Below are positions 39,356-49,767 of a DNA stretch of 64,000 nucleotides, piece by piece; the first letter of the stretch is position 1; each line of letters begins with the position of its first letter. The translations under genes were made by a program, and so were the position numbers. The notes beneath the pieces were generated by a model that worked only from the letters and a program-made list of their open reading frames with translations, did not search any database and was not told where the DNA came from. The stretch is from NCBI GenBank assembly GCA_034440635.1, contig JAOTON010001136.1:1302501-1366500 (forward strand), given 5' to 3'. This DNA is from Lepas anatifera (Eukaryota > Arthropoda > Thecostraca > Lepadidae).

Positions 39356-40602
39356 TACTTTCTCGCAGTCGTTCTTGGTGAATTTGGAGATGATCCGCCG
39401 CCGCAGCTGGCCACGATAGTGACGCAGAAGACCACACAGGATCGACACCACTTGTTCTTCGTGCTCTACAACGCTGAGACCTTTCCGCTTGCGCTTGCGC
39501 GGAGTGTGCATAAACAAGGGGAAGAGAGTGCACAGGCTGAGGATTTCCACCAGCTTGCAGTTATCGGCACCCGAGGGGCCGGAGGTAGCGTAGTTCAACA
39601 CCTTTAACGCCTGCCGTTCCGCGATAGCTTCTATTCTCTGAGCATGAGGTTCATCAGCTGGAGCCCCTCGCCCCTCAGGAAGCGTTCCTTGTTCTCCGCC
39701 ACCAGCAGCACCGAGCAGAGCGCGTCGAACACGTTCTCCATGCACTCCTGCTCCTCTGAGGAGCTCGGGTTGTGGCGTTTGTAGTAGGCCAGCTGCTGCA
39801 GCAGGACGTCAATCCCCTCCAACTCCCCCTGCATCGTCCTGTTCTCCTCATGACTCTGCACCAGTACGGACAGCATCTTGCTGGCATAAAGCTTGTTGGC
39901 GTCAAAGGGCGCCTACCTCTGCAGCCCGGTCAGCAGCCACCGCAGCAGGCCCTGCTGGGCGGCCGACAGGCAGGCCGCCGGCCGCAGCTCCGTCCACGTT
40001 CTCTACTATGGCCAGCGCGCTGTGGACGCCCGCCGACTCCTCGGCCACGGCCTCGTCCAGCCGCTCCATGGTGTGAACCAGCACGGCGACCGCCTGCTGC
40101 TCCAGCAGCTCCGCCACCAGATGCTCGGCGCCCGCTCAGCCTCGTCCGAGTTTGTGTTGACGTCAGTCAGCTCCTGCAGCAGGTCGATGACAGCTATGGT
40201 GACGTCAGTGTTGTCGTGGGCCATCAGCGCCAGCAGCGAGCTCACCGCGCCCAGCTCCACCAGCCGCGGGAACAGCTCCGGGCCCGTGGCCACCGCGTGC
40301 AGCGCCTGTATGGCCTCGTGGAGGGCCAGTTCAGAGTCGAGGAACCCCTCCGGGCGTCGGCGTGCTTGGTCCGCATCTCCTGGTTCTTGAGGATACACTT
40401 CTCCAGCTGTAGTACCAGCCGCTTCAGCAGGTTTTCGTCCATCGGCTCCACCTCCGGATACTCCTCCACCATGCGCAGTATGTCATCAGTAGAGGGCTCC
40501 TCTCCGATCCCCGGAGGCGCTCGCCTCGAGCCGGCTCCTCTTCGTCATCGTCGCCCTCCTGCTATCGCTTCGTGTTCTGGTCCGGCTTGTTGGAGACATT
40601 GC
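39356..40602 (-). pseudogene. CTNNBL1: beta-catenin-like protein 1 pseudogene, inside a hAT-like element
   Basis: CTNNBL1 is a nuclear armadillo-repeat protein associated with the Prp19 spliceosome complex. Recognisable blocks in order on the minus strand: EVEPMDENLLKRLVLQLEK, LMAHDNTDVTIAVIDLLQELTD, LDEAVAEESAGVHSALAIVEN, EGIDVLLQQLAYYKRHNPSS and RIISKFTKNDCEK. The N-terminal few and C-terminal about 80 residues are absent. It is broken by TAG codons at 40564-40562, 39915-39913 and 39633-39631 and by several frameshifts (near 40345, 40130 and 39990). No intron interrupts it. The left border looks like an acceptor (ttctactag|CAATG) and the right border like a donor (GAGAAA|GTATTT), so it may be one large genomic exon rather than a cDNA copy. 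Codons are GC-rich like the host genes. Confidence 0.92.
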
Positions 40603-41020
40603 TAGTAGAATTGATGTGACTCGAGTCATTTGGTAATCAACGTACATGGAAGCAATGTGAAACACTGGATCCAGAGTAATGGACAATCTTTGCCAGGCCT
40701 TAGGAGTCAGAGCAGGTGGCCTCGATCGGCATGCGACCTATTTCACAACTGTCGTCCTTAGCGACCCATTTCTAGGCGATCTTCACAAGAGCACATGACA
40801 TGAGATGTAGAGAGAACACCTAAGCATTTCAACACACCATACAGAGATTTTACACAGCGTCAACATCAGCAACAACTTCCAGGTCTCTTTTACAGGAGGT
40901 ACTTTATATGAGGTGCGGAGAGAAGCACCTAAACATTTCAAAACACCCTATATGAACAGCTTTTATCTAAACAACATATGTGGGCCCAACAATTTTAGAA
41001 ATAGAGAAAGATAACAAAAC

Positions 41021-41028
<8 letters not shown>

Positions 41029-41055
<27 letters not shown>
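41029..41055 (+). repeat. (GA)n microsatellite
   Basis: Uninterrupted GA dinucleotides inside the segment captured by the level-3 element. Confidence 0.9.
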
Positions 41056-42759
41056 CAGCAGGAGAGAACGGAAAAGGATAGGGAGAGCAAGTGAGAGGAG
41101 AGGAGACAAAGACATAATGCGGATATGATTTGGAAGAAATTAGAGATGGGACAAGGAGCAGGAAAGGAGTAAGTGACCTTGTCTGAGCTCCTATTGATTG
41201 ATTTTATTGATTGAATGTTTATGGATGGACTGAAGGGAGGTGTGATGCAGCTTGAATTTTGATTGATGTATAATTTCTTAGGCACCTTTTAAGGGTTTAA
41301 CATGCAAACGTTTCCTCCAGAGAGCATTGTCAGATAATTGTGGCCATTTTTCATGATAGTAGGTAAGGATTTCCTGAAGCTATTGTTCATACTTTATGTT
41401 GATTTGTTTCTGTAATGATGATATAAATTTGCTTAATATGTTTGGCTCTTAATCCACAAGAATTAGTATGTTTAAAAGCCAATAAGTGGGAAAAAGGATG
41501 CCGGGACCAGGCCGGGACCACATCTTTCTCGCCGGGACTAGGCCGGGACCAAGAAATGTTGGCCAGGACCGGGACCAGGACCGGGACCAGCTTTTTCCAA
41601 AAAGTCCCACCTCTAACACAAACTAATGTCCATTTTCCAAATATGGAGGCAGACATAGGTCTGTTGCAAAGCTAGTAGCAAAAAATGTCTTTTTGATTCG
41701 TGTTTAAATGGCTTTCAATTATTTTAAACAAATTGAATTTTAAAATTATTAATACCAGTAACAATATTTGCTTGTGATAGACAAAAAATTTTACAGCAAC
41801 CCAGACGGCGCACTAAAGACAAATAGTACATTATCACGTTTAGAAAGAAAATAAGGAAAAAATTTTTTGGGTTGTATTTTGGTTGTGTCACTGAGTTGCT
41901 TTATAATTAAGTGAAGGAATGGGAATTACATCTGAAAATGTTGTTTCCAAAGAATGAAACTTAGTGAGAGCTGTGTTCTGTGTGTGTGCAATATTATTTT
42001 TTCTTTCATCTAGTTGAATTGATCCTTTTTCATCTTATAAAGTTGGAATATTGCATCAAGGAGGCAATGATGTGCTGGAAAGTCACAGTTATATTTTATA
42101 TCTTATCTTAGTTTTAGATGGAATGTGCAAACCATTATCATGAATTTTTCTTTATCCAGACTAGCTCTGGTCCCGGCACAGTCCCGGCGTCTAGCCTTTG
42201 GTCACGGCTTTAGTCCCGCCGGGACCAAACCTGGTCCCGGGGCCGGGACTGCGGGGCCCAAAAAGTCCCACCTCTACTGACAATTATTGTTTTATATACC
42301 TAAGTAGTCCTCCAAAAACAATTAGGTAAGCCCCCACCTTCCTTCCCCTTCCCAACAACCAACACACACAAACAATAGGGCTTACTTATGTCCATGCATG
42401 GATTTCCAAATATGGAGGCCAAGCATAGGTCGGTGAGAAGGCAAAGCTAGTAGCAAAAAATGTCTTCATTGATTTGTGTTAAAACAGCATTCTATTTTGC
42501 TAGACAAATCAAAGTTGGAAATTCTCAATGCCAATATTGATATTTGCTTGTAATGAGCAAAAAGTACAGCAGCCGCAGACGGTGCACACAAGACAAATAG
42601 TACACTATCACGATTAGTAAGAGAATAAATATAATATTTTCCGAATTATCATGTGGTTTCAAGAACTTTTTAGCCCTGAAGTTACTAAAGCTTCAGCTCT
42701 ACTTGGTTGAATTCTGCTTCAAAGACAGCAATGGCGCACACTTGTTTTTATCTTTATTA

Positions 42760-43185
42760 TAGGCGTGTTATTCCGTCGGCAGAACGCCTACTAGTATTAT
42801 CCAAGGCCCTAAAAGATATTTAGAATTATCTAATACCCTTTATTATATAATACCCTGAGTCCTGAGTATGCCACACACATGCACAGTACTGTGTCTTGTA
42901 GTCCATGATACCATACTGTGCATGCGTGTGGCCATAGGCGGATCCAGGGGGCAAGGGGGCACGTGCCCCCGATTGACCCTTGGCACCCCCCTGAAATGTC
43001 GCTTCCCACCCCCCAGGATACGAAAGTCGGCGCCCACCGAAAGGATTTGGCCCCCCTAAAAGGTTTGGGCGCCCCTGGTCTGGGTGGCGCCCCCCCGGAA
43101 GGTGCCCCCTCCGATTGGCAATCCTGGATCCGCCTATGCGTGTGGCATACTATTATGTGTTCTGCCGGCAGAATAACACGGCTTA
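42760..43185. mobile_element. palindromic TA-flanked MITE, copy 1 (interrupted)
   Basis: Arms GGCGTGTTATTCCGTCGGCAG and CTGCCGGCAGAATAACACGGC, with the same centre as the copy at 44000 ('cacatgcacagtactgtgtc'). It contains an unrelated left-side stretch (about 42795-42860) and a complete 206-bp hAT MITE at 42933. Flanking TA suggests a Tc1/mariner-type target. It is itself inserted in the level-1 hAT-like element. Confidence 0.75.
42933..43138. mobile_element. hAT MITE with perfect 8-bp target duplication (206 bp)
   Basis: Perfect 16-bp terminal inverted repeat CATAGGCGGATCCAGG / CCTGGATCCGCCTATG. The octamer CGTGTGGC flanks it exactly at 42925-42932 and 43139-43146. It lies in one arm of the palindromic MITE, so it is the younger insertion. 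The interior is very C/G-rich and has no coding capacity. Confidence 0.95.
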
Positions 43186-43999
43186 TTATTCTTCTTCTTG
43201 TTGTTGGCCCACGGCACCCACACAGTTCCTTTAGGTTGGGCTGACGACAACGAAGCAGCGTTGTGGTGCGGTGGTTGGATGTGGTGTGCGGTTGAAGAAA
43301 TTGAAACCACTCAGATTTTATTCACAACATAACCTGCAGATGAAATTTAAAATATTGTTGATTATTTTTTAGAGAGAGAAGGTAATTCATACAGTGGGGC
43401 TGGTAGGGAGGGACAGCCATTTCCAATCACCAATGCCAGAAAATAATTTTCAATCAAGCATTTGTTTCAATGCCTTCCAGTACCTATATGCAAAAAAACG
43501 TTTTTTTCCTTCAATTCAAAGGGATTTTGACCCCAGTACTCACCATTTTTGGGTTGTATTTTGGTTGTGTCACTGAGTTGCTTTATAGTCAAGTGAAGGA
43601 ATAGGAATTACATCCAAAAATGTGGTTTTTAAAGTATGAAACTTAGGAGTTCTGTGCTGTGTGTGTGCAGCATTATTTTTGCTCTTTCATCTAGTTGAAT
43701 TGATACTTTCCTGATCTTATAAAGTTGAAAAATTTTGTCAAGGAGGCAATGAAGTGCTGGAAAGTCACAGTTATCTATGTTTTGTCTCATATCTAAAATT
43801 TAGATGAAATGTGGAAACCATTATCATGAATTCTGCCTGATCCAGACTGGCTCTGGTCCCGGCACAGTCCCGGCGTCTAGCCTTTGGTCCCGGCTTTAGG
43901 CCCGCCGGGACCAAACCTGGTCCCTGCGCCGGGACCGCAGGACCAGAAAGTCCCACCTCTAATTAGGTGCTGCAATCAGGGTAATAGAGGATGTTGCAA

Positions 44000-44139
44000 T
44001 AGCTGTGTTATTCTGCTGGCAGAATGCATACTGGTATGCCACACACATGCACAGTACTGTGTCTTGTAGTCCATGATACTGTACTGTGCATGTGTGCGGC
44101 ATACTAGTATGCATTCTGCCGGGCAGAATAACATGGCTA
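44000..44139. mobile_element. palindromic TA-flanked MITE, copy 2 (140 bp)
   Basis: Almost the entire element is a palindrome: GCTGTGTTATTCTGCTGGCA... is mirrored by ...TGCCGGGCAGAATAACATGGC, with the centre around 'tcttgtagtccatgata'. TA at 44000-44001 and 44138-44139 fits a mariner-type target duplication. It would form a long hairpin if transcribed. Confidence 0.88.
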
Positions 44140-44280
44140 TTGTATCTTACCTGATAGAATTTGGCAGGCATCTAGTATTCTGCTTCATTCCTACAAGGCA
44201 ATATTGTATGTATTGAATTAATTCATTGCAACTCGTGTGTTATAGAAGGAAATATGCACTTAGTAAATAGTCAATTGTGT

Positions 44281-44433
44281 GAGTCAGAGTTGAGATGACT
44301 CATTTTCTGAATTTGGGCTGAGTTGAGTTGACTCACTGTTTTCAGCCCTGTGATTCAATTCAGAATCAGTGTCAGCTGTTAAGCTGTTGGTCAGAGCTGA
44401 GTTCATTCAAGAGAATTTGAGTTATCAACAAGT
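44281..44433 (-). repeat. solitary GACTC-rich transposon end
   Basis: Inverse copy of the 30493-30690 end, finishing CAACAAGTCTG at about 44433. No partner end found nearby. Confidence 0.65.
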
Positions 44434-44640
44434 CTGTGCTTTTGGGGCTATAAATCTATGAGCTGTGAAGTAGTAACTGGTACTGGTATGTTCCTGGCAT
44501 TAACCCATGCCCCAGTGTGCCTCCAAGCCACCTTCGCCCTGGTGGGGAGTGTTGAACTCCCTCCTTAAACTCGGCTCTTATGTGGGATAGCAAAAAACGT
44601 GAATGCTGGTTGATAGCTGATACTAAATCATGAAGAAAAT

Positions 44641-45027
44641 ATACTAGTCGTTTTTTGGCTCAGGTCAATATTGCAATTTCTGTTTTTCCCATGTATTTCC
44701 AAGAGGTCATGATCGATACTTATATGAGAATCCTGGAATATTTTTCTGGCAATCGATGGCCCCATTACATGCTATAAGTTTCAATCCAATAGATTCCCAT
44801 TTCTTTCTTATGTCACTTTACATATTTTTGGAGATGAGGTCACTTGACCTACACTGTTGACCTGACCTGAGATGACCCAACCGTAGAATTTTGATAAAGG
44901 TTGCGGAATTGATCAAGGATAAGGTGTGCCAAGTACGGCGGAGCTTCGCGCCGCCGTTTTTTTCGTGCCGCTGGAAAACCCGAGGGGAGTGTTCAAACAC
45001 CCCCCCTCCCACCATGGCGAGGGTTAA
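44641..45027 (-). mobile_element. AGGTCA-rich TTAA element, truncated copy 2
   Basis: The right end GGCGAGGGTTAA is intact at 45027; the left part is missing. The segment around 44840-44960 is the inverse of 54500-54650, including the AGGTCA/TGACCT-rich stretch. Confidence 0.7.
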
Positions 45028-45110
45028 AGTCCCAGTCTCGGCTTGAGTCCTGCTGGGATCAGTTTGGGTCCCAGTGTAGGGGCTGCAGGACTGGAAAGTC
45101 CCATTCCTGC
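45028..45110 (-). mobile_element. degenerate end of the hAT-like (TAGAGGTGGGAC) family
   Basis: Reads 'gggtcccagtgtaggggctgcaggactggaaagtccca', a diverged version of the right ends at 42276 and 43961. It directly abuts the TTAA of the preceding element. Confidence 0.55.
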
Positions 45111-46534
45111 TGCAAAATCATTCCGCTATGCATTAAATGCTGTGAAATTTTCACCCAGTGTCTCTATTGCTTTGCATACATATTGTGAACATAGGGATCC
45201 TAAAATTGTTCGTCTCTGACCTTAGCTGATAAATAGTATGTATGATATCACTTGAAACCATGACACGTTTATTCAGCAGCAGCATCAGATGAGAACACAG
45301 GTGCTCCCACATAACAGTATTAGGCTATTTAAATGTAGGGACAGAGAGGAGACAGCGACGTGATCCCAGGGCCGCCCCCACACAGGAGGGAGGGAATGTT
45401 AGTGGTGCAGCATCCAAACCCCAGTGAGCATTTACCTAGGAGTATAGTGAGCTGGGACAATGTGATCAGGGGGTGGGTGCAGCGATCAGCACTCCGGTCT
45501 GAAAAGAAAGTCACTACTAATTATCTTTTAAAAAATCACCTGCCATGATAACAGTAATGGAATGTGTCAATATGACACTGTTTGGGTCCTCTCAAGAGAC
45601 AGTTAAACAGGGTTCATGTTGTGACGGATACAGAAGTCTAACTGTTTTAACTTGCATATCCCTGAGACACAAACAGTGTTTGGGATGCAACACCAAAACA
45701 GCCTCTTGAGCATAAATATGACAGGAGAGCGCAAAACAAATATTCACGTAACATATTCTGTCATCCTACCGGTGTTATGTACCGTGTGCTGCAAATACAA
45801 AGCTGCAACCAGCTCACGAAGGGGTGAGGCGAAAACCATACACATTCCAGGCGCATACGCTGTGGCTCACAGACGGCTGAACAGCTGAAATGAGCAACAT
45901 TTGAGCCTCCCTTTTATGGGACACCAAGGCCGTGCACTGGATGAATCGGACAGGCGGGTTCGTGTGGAGTGGCGCTTTGAAGTGTCAGGGCCGTCAGCCG
46001 TAGGTGATCCGCTCGAGATGAAGTACGATAGGCGGAGATTCAAACCGGAGTCACGGCATTTGAAGAGTCACGGCAATTAATTTGTGTCGCTTCCCATGCA
46101 AAGAACCAGCAGAACTCCAGATTCCGTATTTATTTTGTGTTGTTTATTTTTTGTATCTTCCATGGCTCCATGTATTTGTTGTCATTTATCTATGTTCTGA
46201 CTTTAGTGCTCTGTCCTGCCCATGTGCCACTGTGTTGCAGCTGCGAGTCGCCCATGCGGTCTGCCGCTCGGCCGCTTGCCTCACACTTGCCGGCCTGCGC
46301 CCTGGTGTGTTTTGTCCGACCTATGTGCCATCGTGGACGTCTTATCTCACTTGCTTTCAACATCTAGTCCATTTTTGTTTTTTCCTCTTGGAAATATATG
46401 TGTGGATGGTAAACTTAGGGGCACTGCCCCAGGGGCGTATGCTTGTGTGACTGCCTGCCCAATAAGCGTCATAGGCCTTGCTATCAGTGTATGTCTATGT
46501 GCAACATGTTATGTCAATATATGTGTATGGATAG
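45111..46534. other. no gene seen
   Basis: No supportable gene. 46120-46400 is T-rich then GC-rich and may be untranslated LINE sequence because a LINE coding scrap follows. The rest looks single-copy. Confidence 0.4.
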
Positions 46535-46660
46535 GAGAAAAGAAATTGGCAGAGCAGGATCTAGGGATGGTTATTGATCAGAAACTTATGTTTAGAGGGC
46601 AGGCTTCTGCTACTCTCTCCAGGGCTATTTAAGTCCTGCCCATCATCATCAGGTCATTTG
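46535..46660 (+). pseudogene. LINE reverse transcriptase scrap
   Basis: EKKLAEQDLGMVIDQKLMFRGQAS followed by a stop resembles the EKDLGV-x-[VI]D-x-x-L-x-F segment near the end of the reverse transcriptase of many non-LTR elements. Only about 40 codons survive. Confidence 0.5.
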
Positions 46661-47128
46661 CACATGCCAAAAGGATATGATAAAGGCTTACCAACTTATT
46701 TGCTGGGCCATTGACCAGGGCCCATCCCACTTTCTCTTGCTTGACTCCAGACACCAGTCAACCTAGGGTCAAGACGAGTGTATTCATGCTTTTGTTCTTA
46801 GTCTGATTGTTCCCGAATTATAAGGGATTTCCTAAATGGGCCTAAATATGACCCATTTTGGCCCACTGTGATCCCATGGGTCAATGGATATGGTTCCAAC
46901 GTAGCTCAAAAGTAGAACAAGGTAAGGCCTTTTCAGCGTAGTTTCAGCTTTTTCTGTATCACCACCTTTTTCCAAGATAGTAAGGGGGCCCGATCGGACC
47001 CCCTCCCCCAGGGTGTGGTGGGTGCACAAAGAACCCAGGCGGTGCCAGGTCACGGAGTTTAAGCTCTAAAGGGGTAACATTGATCAAGACCCACCTCACT
47101 TTTTTACAGCAGCATGTATCACTCACAC
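46661..47128. other. no gene seen
   Basis: Spacer ending at the target duplication of the long-arm element. A GC-rich palindromic patch (gggggcccgatcggacccccc-like) lies near 46985-47005. Confidence 0.4.
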
Positions 47129-47136
47129 ACGGGCAT

Positions 47137-47864
47137 TAGGGTGTCCCAAAATACCACTTTTCGTCTGTGCAAGCTTGCCGGTTGACACCGCGTTCTCCTT
47201 TGAGTTAATAATGAGCATGCAAAATTTGGATTCGATCCTTTGAGGTTTGGTCCCCCAAACTGGTGAAAATCGAAAATCGTGGAATCGGCTCGAAAATGGG
47301 TTCATTCGAAAGCTTATGACAGAGGAAAACATATTTCCCTCATACAAATTGATGTAAAACCACTTCTTCAACGTTTTAGAGAGCTAAGAAGTTCCGAATT
47401 GTGGTATCACTGGCCAGAGGCGGATCTAATAAACTTTTTTTGGGGGTAACATGAGCAAAATGGGAAAACAGTGTCTTGTTTTCAAGAAAATAGACCTCAA
47501 TTGGCCAAAGCGAGTAGAGTTTACACTTTTAAGGGGATGGCTGGATTGGTTTTCCTTGCATCCGCCACTGGTAAGGACATGACAAATTATATATTGTACT
47601 TCGCCTGATTTCGGGAAACAAAGCCATTTGCTGCATCACTACGGATATAAGTGCATGGTACCATTGCGACCGTTAGAATGAATATTCCATGTTTTCGTTC
47701 CTTTACAGAGTTGTCGTGTCATGACTAATTTGCATTTAATGTTAAAGCAGTCTACCTGAAGCAAATTGTACGATGCCTTCAGCATACTCGAAGAAAAGAT
47801 CCAATGATGAAGAAGGGAGAAGTCAGCGACGGAAAAAACATGCGGACTGACCTCTGAAGTAGTC
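47137..47864 (+). repeat. left inverted arm
   Basis: About 728 bp matching the right arm in inverse orientation, from the terminal TAGGGTGTCCC to the 'ctgacctctgaagtagtcc' region. The arms include a piece reading AGAGGCGGATCTAATAAAC to CATCCGCCACTGG, which itself looks like an older small insertion shared by both arms. Confidence 0.85.
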
Positions 47865-48405
47865 CAGGCATCAATTGAAACGATGAGATGACTTTGTTGG
47901 TAAATCCCTTCAGCTGCCTGCCAATCAGCTACCGACCAAGCGTAAAATCCTCCAAAGGTACCGAGCCCTCCGCATACAAGAGCCTAGTGCAACGAAGCAC
48001 TAACTAGCTGGATAGATCGCTTTAGAGGTCCAGGCGATATAAGTCACCGTTCGAGTTCCCTGCAATACGGTTTACAGCAGCTGTAAAATGTGTCATGCAT
48101 ACGCTAGGCGTGTGGTTAAAGTAATACTGAAATCTGAATCGAGAAACACTTTCATTTCAGCGCCAGCTCTATTCATTTCATCGCCAACTCATGGCAGTCG
48201 GTTATTATTTTCGTGGTAACAGTGACAAGTTCTTAAGGAACCTGCAAATGATCATGAGGTCTAACAACAATCCTTCTTCGCAAGAGGACTTCAGTTTCTT
48301 CATGAATCAACACCAGGTGCCTAATCCTAGAATTACATAAAATATTTTCTGCTCACGCTGTTCTTTGTTGTTGTTTTTCTGGCGATACTCTTCGACAAGC
48401 TCTCC

Positions 48406-48990
48406 ATGGCCCCCGCCGAGCACCTTCAAGTCAAGCAGATTGCAGAGCTAATCGCCCTCTTCCATGACCCATACTTCTTGCAGGCCCTACTGACTGCGGG
48501 AACTCCACGGCTTGACCTCAGGCTATTCCAGGACATGAAGACCTATTCAGGGCAGCTACCAAGTGCTGCGAAAGCCACACAGTGCTCTATCATGCGTCAA
48601 CCCTGGCATCTCACGGGGGAAAACGCCGTCCTCTGGTTGTTTGTTGAGGGTGTGTCAACAGATGAAAATGCAGAGGTAGCAGCTGCACTTCCTGACAGTC
48701 ACATAGCCAGGAACATTGGCACAGGGAAAGCCGATGTTGTCAGGAGCATATAAGCTGAGGCTCTGTGACTTCGTCCGACCGCACTCCTGGCTGGCATTCA
48801 GGTGGATGAACGTCAGCAACCAGTGCTTACCACCCAGGAATCGGCGAGTGATACAGACTTCATCTGTATGAACGCTTTCATGGAAAATCTAGCAGTCACA
48901 AACGACAGCGCGGAACGATCGGTGAAATACATCATGGACTACACCGACGTTGCCCGTGAAGGTGACATGAGGGCTCGGAACTGACAGTAG
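48406..48990 (+). pseudogene. decayed gene of an unnamed repeat-associated family
   Basis: An open frame of 115 codons (48406-48753) contains VKQIAELIALFHDPYFLQALL, APRLDL-like GTPRLDLRLFQDM, and RQPWHLTGENAVLWLF. The next block, LRLCDFVRPHSWLAFR, is in another frame, and TNDSAERSVKYIMDYTDVAR is in a third stretch (48802-48984). From memory, proteins with YFLQ-x-L, PRLDL, WYLTEE and ND-x-AER-x-IK recur in many arthropod and other invertebrate genomes near repeats; I know of no assigned function. The fragment at 31690-31881 appears related. Frameshifts make this copy non-functional. Confidence 0.5.
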
Positions 48991-49767
48991 CCTGCGGACA
49001 CCGTCTCCAAGCGCCGAATCTCGAAAAAGAGCTGGATGGCGTGCACGTGTAAAAATATTAATATAGAACTAGAAGGAGCAGTCTACCAACATTTTGTCTG
49101 AGAACAAGTTTCCTTTCCCATTCATGGGCTTCCGAATAAACACATTAAAGCCATTGGCTTGATGATATGGTGTGTCGTTCTGACTGCACCAATCGGTTGC
49201 GAAAAAATGAAACAATCATATTTGTGCAATGAACGCCCACTTTCCATGCCATTCACAGTCCCAGGGAAAAGAAATCTAGCTATGCCCTTGAAAGTGGTTA
49301 AATTGTACAGACTGTGATGATTCTGGTCCATTTTCTTGAAAAAACAATAATTTTCCCCACATTTCCCGCGATACCCCCAAAAAGTTTATAAGATCCGCCT
49401 CTGGCCAGTGATCTCGCAATTCGAAACTTCTTAGCTCCATAAAAGCATCAAGAAGTGGTGCTTTACATCAATTTGAATGAGGGAAATAGGTTTTTCTGTC
49501 ATAAGCTTTCATATAAACCAATTTTCAAGCCAATACAACGGTTTTCCATTTTCATCAGTTAAAGGGGGGCGGGGAGACCAAACCTCAAAGCATCGATTCA
49601 AAATTTTGCATGCTCATTATTAACTCAAAGGAGAATGCGGTGTCAACTGGCAAGCTTGCACAGACGAAAAAGTGGTATTTTGGGACACCTTAATTACTCC
49701 TGACACGACAATTCTGTAAAGGAACAAAAACATGGTATATTTCTTCTAACGGTCACAACGGTGTAAA

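Larger units (their letters stand above)
37613..41615 (-). mobile_element. hAT-like element, level 3, carrying a captured host segment
   Basis: Starts TAGAGGTGGGACTTTTGGG and ends CCAAAAAGTCCCACCTCTA, in opposite orientation to the two outer copies. Flanking octamers ACAAAAAC and ACACAAAC match 7 of 8. An unoccupied paralogous site lies inside this same element near 38715 (inverse orientation, 'cacaaactaatgtccat'). Relative to levels 1 and 2 it has about 2.2 kb extra (39002-41203) inserted where the others read 'caataagcttacc', and that extra DNA contains the CTNNBL1 gene body. No transposase seen. Confidence 0.85.
36927..42276 (+). mobile_element. hAT-like element, level 2
   Basis: Starts TAGAGGTGGGATTTTTTGG and ends with the inverse AAAAGTCCCACCTCTA. 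The octamer CTGACAAT is present exactly on both sides (36919-36926 and 42277-42284). A paralogous unoccupied site reads 'gaaggaactgacattaatg' at about 37520. Its own sequence is 36927-37612 plus 41616-42276, about 1.35 kb, shorter than level 1 through an internal deletion. The remainder is the level-3 insertion. Confidence 0.9.
30101..43961 (+). mobile_element. outer hAT-like element (level 1), split by nested insertions
   Basis: Left terminus TAGAGGTGGGTCTTTTTGG at 30101, right terminus (inverse) AGTCCCACCTCTA ending 43961. The direct repeat ATTAGGTG flanks it exactly at 30093-30100 and 43962-43969, an 8-bp target duplication as made by hAT transposases. Its own sequence is about 1.8 kb, now in pieces: 30101-30492, 36312-36403, 36863-36926, 42277-42759 and 43186-43961. 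It is interrupted by the GACTC-rich block, a TTAA MITE, the level-2 element and a palindromic MITE. Subterminal regions are full of GGTCCCGG/CCGGGACC motifs. No transposase frame seen, so it is non-autonomous or decayed. Confidence 0.88.

Noticed and set aside
39772..40605. 277-codon open frame on the plus strand
   Set aside because: It is antisense to the CTNNBL1 pseudogene and is low-complexity Pro/Arg-rich from GC-biased codons.
30101..43961. A hAT transposase gene within the nested cluster
   Set aside because: I looked for conserved hAT or BED-finger blocks and found none; the copies appear non-autonomous.
48000..48075. tRNA-like segment with GTTCGAGTTC
   Set aside because: The B-box match is imperfect, the A-box is poor and I could not form an acceptor stem; at best a tRNA-derived scrap inside the transposon.
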